From Chryseobacterium soli (GTDB lineage: Bacteria; Bacteroidota; Bacteroidia; Flavobacteriales; Weeksellaceae): a DNA stretch of 64,000 bases. Location of the stretch: positions 744,001 through 808,000 of the forward strand of contig NZ_JPRH01000001.1 of assembly GCF_000737705.1 (NCBI RefSeq), in the 5' to 3' direction. Below are positions 56,869 through 64,000 of this stretch, one piece after another. Each line of letters opens with the position of its first letter. The stretch's first letter is position 1. Under the pieces are notes generated by a model, which was given only the letters and a program-made list of their open reading frames with translations, did not search any database and was not told the origin of the DNA. A program made the translations under genes and the position numbers.

Positions 56869-57648
56869 ATGGTGAATATGAAAAATATCCTTAATTTTTT
56901 ATGCGTATTTATTTCGGTTTTCGTTTTTTCACAAACAAAATCCGTTAAGAAAACAGCTGTAAAAAGCACTGTGAAAGGCACAGTAAAAAAAGTTCCTGCT
57001 GAACCTAAAATCAATCCGGATTTAGTGGTAATCAACAAAGATCTTCCTGTTTTAATTCCTAAAAAAAAGGATGGAAAATTCGGCTATGTCAATCAGAAAG
57101 GAAAATTTATCATTTCGCCTGAATATCATATTGCCGTCTTTTTTTATGAAGACTGTAACCTTCTGAATTCTCCCAATGAAAAGGTGAGAAAGTTCGGAAC
57201 CAAAGATTACGCGACAGTAGAAAAAGATTTAATTTCCTACCGGATAGATCAGAAAGGAAAAAGGGTGTATGAATTTAAAGATAAGGATTTAGGACAGTGT
57301 AAGTTTGAACCCTATAAACAACAGCTGTTTCAGGCGTATGTTTCCAATGGCTTTTATGGCATTATCGAGAAATCAAAATTTGTAAATGCTGCAGATTACA
57401 GACAATATCAGATTTATCCTCAATATCAATACCTGTACATTATGGAAGGCGATGATACTGCTGATCCCATGATTGTAGCTTCCAATAATGATAGATTCGG
57501 TGTGATTGATGTTAATAATAAAGTAATCATCCCTTTTGAATATTCCAACATCAAAAGAAATTTCAGCTGGAAATTAGGTAAGATGTTTGAAGTGACAAAA
57601 GACGGGACCAATTATTACTACATTGATGCTGATAATAAAACCTATTAA
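56869..57648 (+). CDS. WG-repeat protein, secreted
   Basis: A 259-residue protein (or 256 from the ATG at 56878) with a signal peptide (MKNILNFLCVFISVFVFSQ), a Lys-rich linker (about 25-50), and WG-type beta repeats: DGKFGYVNQKGKFIISPEYHIA (residues split by the usual Gly), and DRFGVIDVNNKVIIPFEYSNI near the end. WG repeats form beta-propeller-like or elongated folds of unknown role. It has its own promoter. Confidence 0.78.
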   Translation: MVNMKNILNFLCVFISVFVFSQTKSVKKTAVKSTVKGTVKKVPAEPKINPDLVVINKDLPVLIPKKKDGKFGYVNQKGKFIISPEYHIAVFFYEDCNLLNSPNEKVRKFGTKDYATVEKDLISYRIDQKGKRVYEFKDKDLGQCKFEPYKQQLFQAYVSNGFYGIIEKSKFVNAADYRQYQIYPQYQYLYIMEGDDTADPMIVASNNDRFGVIDVNNKVIIPFEYSNIKRNFSWKLGKMFEVTKDGTNYYYIDADNKTY

Positions 57649-57685
57649 AGAGACAAAATCCAATTAATTTTTTGCATCAAAAACA

Positions 57686-57720
57686 CGCTCTCAGATTGAG
57701 AAAGAGAGTGAGTTCTTTTT
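57686..57720 (+). terminator. Possible terminator after the WG-repeat gene
   Basis: CGCTCTC / GAGAGTG with one G-T wobble and an 11-nt loop, then CTTTTT about 5 nt further. Weak but correctly placed. Confidence 0.4.
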
Positions 57721-57760
57721 GAACGCTGTAATCAAAATCTCACATCTCACAATTTTTTTG

Positions 57761-57768
57761 TAATTTCG
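57761..57768 (+). promoter_or_regulatory. -7 element before the second TPP riboswitch
   Basis: TAATTTCG, one mismatch from TAnnTTTG and the same TTCG ending as the thiamine operon promoter. The predicted RNA start (about 57775) coincides with the aptamer's 5' strand. Confidence 0.5.
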
Positions 57769-57773
57769 CGGCT

Positions 57774-57968
57774 GAAATAAAGGGGTGCTTTAACAGGCTG
57801 AGATTATACCCAATGAACCTGGAACAGATAATGCTGTTTAGGGAATTTTGAAAATGTATCAATGAAACAGTATAATGATATACGAATCTCATTTTTAGAC
57901 TGCTAACGTTACATTATTTAATCCGCCCCTTTTATTCATTAAATTTTAAAGATTTATAGAATGAAAGG
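57774..57968 (+). promoter_or_regulatory. TPP riboswitch controlling a TonB-dependent receptor
   Basis: Aptamer at about 57774-57850 with GGGGTGC, GGCTGAGATTATACCC, GAACCTGGAACAGATAATG and TTTAGGGAA, the classic THI-box series. Segment B, CCGCCCCTTTTATTC (57923-57937), can pair with the aptamer 5' strand AATAAAGGGG (57776-57785; 10 bp, one bulged U) or with GAATGAAAGG (57959-57968; 10 bp, one G-U), which contains the receptor's ATG. This is the same switch design as at 38189. The aptamer is certain, the switch inferred. Confidence 0.92.
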
Positions 57969-60081
57969 ATTACTTTTTTTAGGGCTTACCGCAAGCTCAC
58001 TGGGATTGGCCCAAACTCAACATACAGATTCCCTCAAGGTAAGGGAAATCGATGGTGTTAACTTCACAAAAAGACTTCCGGTTGCCAAAGAAATTATCAA
58101 TGTACAGAAAGATCTGGACAGCAGGAATCTCGGTCAGGATCTTCCGGTGCTTTTAAAAAATCAAACTTCAATTATTTCCACTTCCGATGCAGGAAACGGA
58201 GTTGGATATACCGGCTTCAGAATCCGTGGAGTAGCGGGAAGAGGAATTAACGTCATGATGAACGGCGTTCCGTTCAATGATTCCGAAAGTCAGGGAACTT
58301 TCTTTGTGAATGTTCCCGACCTTACCAGTTCAGCATCCCAGATCGTTATCCAGCGGGGAGTAGGAACGTCGAACAACGGGGTTTCGGCTTTTGGGGCCAG
58401 CATCAATGTAATTTCGAAGGATCCGGAAGAAAAGTTTTATGTAAAAACAGATGACAGTTACGGATCATTCAATACGTACAAATATTCGGCTGAAGTAGGA
58501 TCCGGAAAATTCTGGAAAAACAGGCTTTCTGTAATGGGAAGATATACCAATATTCATTCTGACGGATATATTGACAGGGCTTCTTCAGATCTTCATTCGT
58601 ACAATTTCACTGCTTTATTTGAAGAAGGTAAAACCAGACTTCGTCTGATGGCTTTCGGAGGTAAAGAAAAAACATATCAGGCCTGGAACGGAATTGACAG
58701 AAAAACCTGGGAAACAGATCCTAAATTTAATGTTTCAGGAGCTATTTATGATGCAGACTGGAAGAATATCGTAAGTTTCTATGATAATGAAACCGATAAT
58801 TACAGACAAAATCATTACCAGTTGCTTTGGGAACAGGGAATAAACGATCATTGGAACCTGGAAACGACGCTGCATTATACCAAAGGAAAAGGCTATTATG
58901 AAAACTACAAACAGGGAGATCCTTTTTCAAGATATAACCTTCCCAACATCATAGATGGAGGAGAAACGGTACAATATTCAGATTTTATAAGAAAAAAATG
59001 GCTGAATAATGATTTTTACGGATTGGTTTCCACTCTTTACGGGAAATTTGAAAATATTGACCTTAATTTTGGAGCCGTTGCAAATCAGTATTACGGAAGG
59101 CATTTCGGAAATGTTACCGGAGTTTTTTATCCTCAGATTAACGAAAGTGAATACTACAGAAGCCGTTCGGTAAAGAATGAAGTCTCAGGTTTTGCAAAAG
59201 CATTAGTAAGACTTAATGACCGTTTTGAATTATTCGGGGATCTGCAGCTCAGACATATCGATTATAATACAAGAATTATAACTGCGGGAGATGGCGAAGG
59301 GGCAGATTTGAATAAAAACTGGCTTTTCTTTAACCCTAAAGCGGGGGTCAATTACAAGATAGGAAACGGAAAAGTTTTCTTGTCCTATGCAAATGCCCAT
59401 CGTGAGCCCAATAGAGACGACCTTATTGCAGATTCTAATGTAAAATCAGAAGTGCTTCACGATTTTGAAGCTGGTTTGGAAAAGCAGTTTGGAAGTATTT
59501 CATTCACGGCGAATCTTTATTATATGTATTATGTTAATCAGTTGGTTTTAAATGGTGAACTTAATAATGTGGGTGCGTTTATCAGAACCAATTCCGGTAA
59601 AAGTTACAGAAGAGGTATCGAGATCGGAGCATTGGCAAAACTTTCAAAACAGTGGGAGATTTCGGCCAATACAAGTTTAAGCCAGAATAGAAATCTTGAT
59701 TTTAAGATAGAAAATGCAACGCTGGTAAAAGATTTAGGAAATACCCAGACTTCATTTTCACCAGATATCATTGCCAATGTCGCATTGAAATTTAATCCAA
59801 ATAAACACTTCCAGTTTGCCTTGATGAACCAATATGTAGGAAAGCAATACCTGGATAACACAGAAGATAAGAATCTGCAGCTGAAAGATTATATGCTGAC
59901 TGATTTTAATGCTCAGTATCAGTTTAAAATTGCCAATAATGATATCGCTTTGAAATTATTGGTGAATAACATTTTCAATAAAAAATATGTCAATAATGGA
60001 GCTGTTTATGATGGCGAACCGTATTATTTTTCACAGGCAGGAACTAATTTTATGTTTGGAATCAGCTGGAAAATTCAATAA
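57961..60081 (+). CDS. TPP-riboswitch-controlled TonB-dependent receptor (thiamine or precursor uptake)
   Basis: A 706-residue receptor. Signal peptide MKGLLFLGLTASSLGLAQ, a plug domain (about 40-160; GFRIRGVAGRGINVMMNGVPFND, DLTSSASQIVIQRGVG), and a 22-strand-type barrel ending in the aromatic-rich FMFGISWKIQ. The sequence resembles Fe-siderophore receptors, but the TPP riboswitch directly controlling its start codon points to thiamine or a phosphate/HMP precursor. TonB-type receptors behind THI boxes were proposed as thiamine importers in the Bacteroidota (often called OMR1). No inner-membrane thiamine transporter is adjacent. Confidence 0.88.
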   Translation: MKGLLFLGLTASSLGLAQTQHTDSLKVREIDGVNFTKRLPVAKEIINVQKDLDSRNLGQDLPVLLKNQTSIISTSDAGNGVGYTGFRIRGVAGRGINVMMNGVPFNDSESQGTFFVNVPDLTSSASQIVIQRGVGTSNNGVSAFGASINVISKDPEEKFYVKTDDSYGSFNTYKYSAEVGSGKFWKNRLSVMGRYTNIHSDGYIDRASSDLHSYNFTALFEEGKTRLRLMAFGGKEKTYQAWNGIDRKTWETDPKFNVSGAIYDADWKNIVSFYDNETDNYRQNHYQLLWEQGINDHWNLETTLHYTKGKGYYENYKQGDPFSRYNLPNIIDGGETVQYSDFIRKKWLNNDFYGLVSTLYGKFENIDLNFGAVANQYYGRHFGNVTGVFYPQINESEYYRSRSVKNEVSGFAKALVRLNDRFELFGDLQLRHIDYNTRIITAGDGEGADLNKNWLFFNPKAGVNYKIGNGKVFLSYANAHREPNRDDLIADSNVKSEVLHDFEAGLEKQFGSISFTANLYYMYYVNQLVLNGELNNVGAFIRTNSGKSYRRGIEIGALAKLSKQWEISANTSLSQNRNLDFKIENATLVKDLGNTQTSFSPDIIANVALKFNPNKHFQFALMNQYVGKQYLDNTEDKNLQLKDYMLTDFNAQYQFKIANNDIALKLLVNNIFNKKYVNNGAVYDGEPYYFSQAGTNFMFGISWKIQ

Positions 60082-60138
60082 TTTAAAAGATAATTTGTTA
60101 AACAAATTTCAATATTATAATTTTAATACACAATAATC

Positions 60139-60166
60139 AAAAGACTGTTCCGGCAGTCTTTTTTTT
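60139..60166 (+). terminator. Intrinsic terminator after the receptor gene
   Basis: AAAAGACTG / CAGTCTTTT with loop TTCCGG and T-rich tail; about 57 nt after the stop. Confidence 0.85.
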
Positions 60167-60219
60167 GTAACAAATAAATCTCCTTAAAAGTCATGAAAAA
60201 GTTATAAATTTGCCGTCAA

Positions 60220-60972
60220 ATGAATATTTCAGCTTACATTCTAGAATATCTGAAACAAGCTGGAACTGCAACAGTTCCAGGCTTTGGTGTATTTTCCCTG
60301 GAGAACTCTAAGGCAATTATCAATTCTGAAAACGGAAGCATCCTTCCGCCTGCAAGTCAAATCACTTTTGCAGTGGATCATGAAGTGCAGTCTGATGAAC
60401 TGGCTGCTTTCATTGCAGAACAAAAGCAGATGTCTTTAGAAGCCTCTAAAAGTGATCTAAAGATCCAGACTGATTTTTGGAAGAAAAAACTTCAGGCAGA
60501 ACAGGTTTTGGAGATCCAAAATCTGGGTACCATCATGATCGAGGACGAGAAAACCCATTTTAAAGGTAAACGAGTAGAGTCTGGCCGTCCTGATTTTTAT
60601 GGACTGGAAGAAATTAGATTTTCGGATATCAGTAACGGTGAAAAAATAGTCCATACAGAGAACCGTGAAAAAGATTATAAATTCAACAAATCTATACTTT
60701 GGATCTTTCTTTTCATTGTTCCTGTTGCAGGTCTGTTAATCCTGGCCTATACTCAGAAAGATCTTCTTTTCGGGAAAAAATCTTTTGAAAACGTTTCCGT
60801 ACAGACGAAAACGCATAGAATCACCAAGGATACCATTAAAATAATGGTGCATGAAACGCCAGAAATGAAAATTGCTGATTCCCTGAAAAAAGATTCACTA
60901 ATGAAATCTGCTGGAAAACCGGTAGAAGTTCAGGCCCCTAAAAATAACACTAAGAAGACATGGCAAAAATAA
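60220..60972 (+). CDS. HU-domain membrane protein (CCDC81-like)
   Basis: A 250-residue protein. Residues 1-75 form an HU-like domain (ISAYILEYLKQAGTATVPGFGVFSLE), about 80-150 a second degenerate one, and a membrane helix lies at about 167-185, followed by a Lys/Thr-rich extracytoplasmic tail. Such CCDC81-like HU proteins in Bacteroidota are anchored in the inner membrane and may link DNA or the cytoplasm to the envelope. Function not established. It overlaps the thioesterase gene by 13 nt. Confidence 0.78.
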   Translation: MNISAYILEYLKQAGTATVPGFGVFSLENSKAIINSENGSILPPASQITFAVDHEVQSDELAAFIAEQKQMSLEASKSDLKIQTDFWKKKLQAEQVLEIQNLGTIMIEDEKTHFKGKRVESGRPDFYGLEEIRFSDISNGEKIVHTENREKDYKFNKSILWIFLFIVPVAGLLILAYTQKDLLFGKKSFENVSVQTKTHRITKDTIKIMVHETPEMKIADSLKKDSLMKSAGKPVEVQAPKNNTKKTWQK

Positions 60973-61511
60973 AAAAAGCGGCAGAATCTCTGACCATTAT
61001 GACCAATATCGTTCTTCCGAACGAGACAAATTCTTTAAGAAACCTTTTTGGTGGTGAATTGTTAGCAAAAATGGACCGTTGTGCGTCTATTTCTGCAGCA
61101 AGACACTGTGAAAGAAGAGTAGTGACCGCTTCCGTAAATCACGTTTCTTTTAATCATCCGATTCCTGAAGGAGGAGTTGTTGTATTAGAATCCAAAGTTT
61201 CAAGAGCATTTTCTACTTCTATGGAAGTGTATGTAGATGTTTGGTTGGATGATCCGATTAACCAGGTAAAAATTCATACCAATGCAGGGATTTATACTTT
61301 TGTTGCGGTAGATGAATTCAACCGTCCTATCCCAATTCCTGAAATGATTCCTGAGACGGAAGAAGAAAAAGAGAGATTTGCAGCGGCTTTCCGTAGAAAA
61401 GAACTTTCCCTGATCCTTTCCGGAAGAATGAAACCTTTAGAATCTGTGGAATTGAAGAAGCTTTTTCAGGAGCCTGAGGTAATAAAAGAAGTGAAAAAAG
61501 ATAAGAAGTAA
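60960..61511 (+). CDS. Acyl-CoA thioesterase (hot-dog fold)
   Basis: A 183-residue protein. The hot-dog fold signature NSLRNLFGGELLAKMDRCASISAARH (N-terminal half) with the catalytic Asp, the central HVSFNHPIPEGGVVVLESKVSRAF, and the C-terminal Lys/Glu-rich tail match cytosolic acyl-CoA hydrolases of the YciA/ACOT type. It releases CoA from medium or long acyl chains. Overlaps the HU gene by 13 nt. Confidence 0.88.
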   Translation: MAKIKKAAESLTIMTNIVLPNETNSLRNLFGGELLAKMDRCASISAARHCERRVVTASVNHVSFNHPIPEGGVVVLESKVSRAFSTSMEVYVDVWLDDPINQVKIHTNAGIYTFVAVDEFNRPIPIPEMIPETEEEKERFAAAFRRKELSLILSGRMKPLESVELKKLFQEPEVIKEVKKDKK

Positions 61512-61557
61512 CATTCTCATCGGTGCCATTTGTGAAAAGTAATTTGTGTTTAGAAAA

Positions 61558-62487
61558 ATGAAAATTCTCCTTTTAGATAAAAACCATCCGCTTATCACCG
61601 AGCAGCTTATTGCAAAAAACTTCATTCTGGAAGAGGATTTCACTTCTTCTTACGATGAGGTATGCCGCATCATTGAAAACTATGATGGAGTGATCATCAG
61701 AAGCCGGATTCCTTTAGATAAAAATTTTCTTGAAAAAGGAAAAAACCTGAAATTCATTGCAAGAGTAGGCGCTGGGATGGAAAATATTGATATTCCTGCA
61801 GCGGAGAAACTGGGAATTCAACTGATTAATTCTCCGGAAGGCAACAGAGATTCTGTAGCAGAACACGTTGTCGGAATGCTGCTGATCTTAATGAACCGTC
61901 TTTTTATTGCTTCGCAGGAAGTGAAAAATGGAATTTGGAAACGCGAAGAAAACAGAGGTGACGAGCTATTGGGAAAAACCGTTGGACTTATCGGTTATGG
62001 AAATATGGGAAAAGCAACCGCGAAAAGGCTTTCAGGCTTTGGCTGTAAGGTGATTTTTCATGATATTCTGCCTGATCTTTCGGACGAATATGCCACACAG
62101 GTTTCTTTGAAAGAATTACAGGAAAAAGCTGAGGTTTTGAGTTTACATATCCCCTTAACTGATGAATCATATTATCTGATTGACGGGCCATTCATTTCCG
62201 ATATGAAGAATGACTTCTATTTTGTGAATACAGCAAGAGGGAAAAATATTGAAACGAAAAGCTTAGTTGAAGCTTTGAAAGCTGGAAAAATAAAAGGAGC
62301 CTGCCTGGATGTATTGGAATACGAAAAATCATCATTCGAAAATATTGAAACAGAAAATGATGACCTCAAATACCTCCTGGAGTCTGAAAAAGTGATTGTT
62401 ACGCCTCATATTGCAGGCTGGACGCATCAAAGCAAAGAAAAACTGGCACAGGTAATCGTAGATAAAATTGTAACCTCTTTTACATAG
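61558..62487 (+). CDS. D-2-hydroxyacid dehydrogenase (phosphoglycerate dehydrogenase-like)
   Basis: A 309-residue enzyme from the ATG at 61558 (an upstream GTG at 61546 is weaker). VGAGMENIDIPAAEKLGI, the NAD-binding GLIGYGNMGKATAKRL, and the catalytic triad in FVNTARGKN (Arg), LDVLEYEKSS (Glu) and TPHIAGWTHQS (His) are present. No C-terminal ACT domain, so it differs from long SerA; substrates may include 3-phosphoglycerate or other 2-hydroxyacids. Confidence 0.85.
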   Translation: MKILLLDKNHPLITEQLIAKNFILEEDFTSSYDEVCRIIENYDGVIIRSRIPLDKNFLEKGKNLKFIARVGAGMENIDIPAAEKLGIQLINSPEGNRDSVAEHVVGMLLILMNRLFIASQEVKNGIWKREENRGDELLGKTVGLIGYGNMGKATAKRLSGFGCKVIFHDILPDLSDEYATQVSLKELQEKAEVLSLHIPLTDESYYLIDGPFISDMKNDFYFVNTARGKNIETKSLVEALKAGKIKGACLDVLEYEKSSFENIETENDDLKYLLESEKVIVTPHIAGWTHQSKEKLAQVIVDKIVTSFT

Positions 62488-62490
62488 CAT

Positions 62491-62583
62491 CATAAAAAGG
62501 TAAAACCTATTGTTATCATTCATTCTTCCATTTCAGGCTTCGGTGTATTGATTTTTACAATTTCGTGGTTTTACCTTTTTATG
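62491..62583. repeat. 17-bp inverted repeat with 59-nt loop
   Basis: CATAAAAAGGTAAAACC (62491-62507) and GGTTTTACCTTTTTATG (62567-62583) are perfect complements. The loop has no known motif. It lies between two genes on the same strand, and the right arm ends in a T-run, so it could be a large terminator. Confidence 0.65.
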
Positions 62584-62660
62584 TTAAATAATTCATAATT
62601 TACGCTCAATATTTAATATTTATTTTGAGTTTTATTAAATTGCTCCTCATTTTGAAATCC

Positions 62661-63923
62661 ATGAAGAAGCGCAATTTTGTACTCATTGTAACTATTTTTT
62701 TAGTTCTTTTTTCCTGTAAAAAAAAATCTGAAGACCAACAGGCCTCCGCCGAAAATACAACCAATCTGCCCAATTACGGGAATGTAGATTTAAACGGTGT
62801 TTTCACTACGGCAGACGGGCAGCTTTCCAATAAAGCATCGTTGGTGGGATATATTGACCAATACTATAAAAAAGTCTGGGAAAACGGCAATTTGAGTGGC
62901 GGGATACTGGTGGCGAAAGGAGATGAGATCCTATACGAAAACTACAGAGGTTTCGGAAGAGAAGGAAACCAGATGCCGATCGATAAAAATACACCGCTGC
63001 ATGTAGCTTCTGTTTCAAAAACGTTGACTGCTATGGCAATGATGAAATTGATAGAAGCCGGAAAAATAAAATTATCAGACCACCTGACTCAGTTTTTTCC
63101 TGGATTTCCCTATCCGAATGTCACGGTGCAAACCTTACTGGATCAGAGAAGCGGGCTTCCCAAGTATGAATATTTCATTACGAAGATTCAGCCTGCGCCT
63201 GCAGAACTTTCCAAGACCTACCTTACCAATCAGGATATTCTGAATATGATCATTACGTATAAACCTGAACTGGCAAGAGATACCGATACAGGTTTTATGT
63301 ATTGTAATACCAATTTCGCCTTACTGGCACTTTTGATTGAAAAGGTAACCAAGACTCCTTTTCCGCAGGCCATGAAAGAAATGGTATTTGCACCGCTGAA
63401 AATGACCCATACCTATATCTTCCAGGAAAAAGATGTGCCTACGGCTTCACAGTCATTTTACTTTGGAGGAAGAAAATTATATCCTTTAGATAGATTGGAT
63501 CTTATTTATGGTGATAAAAATGTGTACACCACGCCGAGAGATCTGTATAATTTTTCTAAAGCAATGTATTCTAAAAACTTCCTGAAGCCGGAACTGATGC
63601 AGATGGTTTTTTCTCCGTACAGCAACGAAAAAATGGGAATGAATAATTATGGATTAGGATTCAGAATGAAGATTTTCGACAACGGTGAAAAATTGACTTA
63701 TCATAATGGATGGTGGCATGGAAGCAATTCGGTTTTTGCTCATTTATTAAAATCAAAAGTTACCATCGTAGCGATTGGGAACGCCTATTCCAATAAAGTA
63801 TATACTGCACTTGCGTTATCCGGACTATTTGAAGATTTTCCGGTACAGAAAGATAAACTTCACAATGTCATGAATGACAATAAAGATACTTTAAACGGCG
63901 GACACGACGTTTATGGAGAATAA
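62661..63923 (+). CDS. Serine hydrolase, beta-lactamase/PBP family lipoprotein
   Basis: A 420-residue protein from the ATG at 62661 (MKKRNFVLIVTIFLVLFSCKKK, lipoprotein signal with Cys at 19). Beta-lactamase-like fold: active-site SVSK in HVASVSKTLTAMAM, the Tyr-x-Asn in GFMYCNTNFAL, and HNGWWHGSN for the third motif. Class C-type hydrolases of this type cleave beta-lactams, peptidoglycan or esters; no specificity is visible. The upstream in-frame start at 62625 would precede the signal and is rejected. Confidence 0.85.
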   Translation: MKKRNFVLIVTIFLVLFSCKKKSEDQQASAENTTNLPNYGNVDLNGVFTTADGQLSNKASLVGYIDQYYKKVWENGNLSGGILVAKGDEILYENYRGFGREGNQMPIDKNTPLHVASVSKTLTAMAMMKLIEAGKIKLSDHLTQFFPGFPYPNVTVQTLLDQRSGLPKYEYFITKIQPAPAELSKTYLTNQDILNMIITYKPELARDTDTGFMYCNTNFALLALLIEKVTKTPFPQAMKEMVFAPLKMTHTYIFQEKDVPTASQSFYFGGRKLYPLDRLDLIYGDKNVYTTPRDLYNFSKAMYSKNFLKPELMQMVFSPYSNEKMGMNNYGLGFRMKIFDNGEKLTYHNGWWHGSNSVFAHLLKSKVTIVAIGNAYSNKVYTALALSGLFEDFPVQKDKLHNVMNDNKDTLNGGHDVYGE

Positions 63924-63928
63924 TGTTT

Positions 63929-63936
63929 ACTTTTGC
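63929..63936 (+). promoter_or_regulatory. -7 element at the right edge
   Basis: TACTTTTG fits TAnnTTTG; its predicted RNA start near 63943 lies at the first ATG of the last gene. Confidence 0.35.
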
Positions 63937-63949
63937 CTAAACATGTTCA

Positions 63950-64000
63950 TGAAAAGACTTCTTCTATTATTTATTATCTGTTTTCTTGTGCATTCCTGTG
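63950..64000 (+). CDS. Lipoprotein, 5' end only
   Basis: The visible frame reads MKRLLLLFIICFLVHSC, a lipoprotein signal ending in VHSC at the window edge. An ATG at 63944 would add two residues. The function is outside the window. Confidence 0.6.

Overview
The window looks like the chromosome of a Chryseobacterium-type flavobacterium (Weeksellaceae, Bacteroidota). The evidence is a low G+C content, Bacteroidota-type promoters (TTTG, about 20 nt, TAnnTTTG), a cbb3 oxidase cluster with a fused CcoN-CcoO subunit, TonB-dependent receptors, LytS/LytTR signalling and a Chryseobacterium-style double-glycine 'bacteriocin-like' peptide. Most of it is housekeeping and metabolic DNA. I saw no rRNA, tRNA, insertion sequence, prophage or CRISPR array.

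Layout. 1-5.3 kb (minus strand): the end of an mlaE-type permease gene, an undecaprenyl-phosphate sugar transferase, then queE, folD, a 73-residue unknown and pgi in one tight run. 5.4-8.5 kb (minus): a TraB/GumN protein, an ECF sigma factor and a membrane partner, plus a DUF4349 lipoprotein. 8.7-13 kb: an acyl-CoA dehydrogenase of glutaryl-CoA type, DoxX, the bacteriocin-like peptide, a DUF1963-like protein and an AI-2E-family permease. 13-21.8 kb: lon, a PpiD-like foldase, an MlaD protein, and a two-gene Fe-S/CCG module that resembles a split ETF:menaquinone oxidoreductase. 21.8-26.4 kb: surface-polysaccharide genes (acetyltransferase, flippase), serS and lipoproteins. 26.5-36.2 kb: a complete cbb3 cytochrome oxidase and assembly cluster (ccoS-NO-Q-P-G-H, a SafE-like protein, ccoI) with a divergent Crp/Fnr regulator. 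36.2-38.1 kb: panB, a small membrane protein and an RluA-type pseudouridine synthase.

38.1-44.5 kb is the thiamine biosynthesis operon thiS-thiC-tenI-like-thiE-thiG-thiH-thiF behind a TPP riboswitch. The thiC frame is continuous over 603 codons except for one in-frame TAG at codon 304, where a conserved Gln is expected. As written, thiC is a nonsense allele. A second TPP riboswitch at 57.8 kb controls a TonB-dependent receptor, the probable importer of thiamine or a precursor. In both riboswitches I could draw the same three-strand switch: a downstream segment pairs either with the 5' strand of the aptamer or with the start codon of the controlled gene. This is the most interesting regulatory structure in the window.

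44.5-64 kb: an outer-membrane beta-barrel receptor behind an ECF-type promoter, an Hsp20 chaperone, a DUF5694 protein, a LytS/LytTR two-component pair, two different aconitases side by side (mitochondrial type and AcnB), a WG-repeat protein, the riboswitch-controlled receptor, an HU-domain membrane protein, an acyl-CoA thioesterase, a D-2-hydroxyacid dehydrogenase, a serine beta-lactamase-like lipoprotein and the first codons of another lipoprotein. All pairings, promoter matches and family names come from reading the sequence by eye; no database search or folding program was run.
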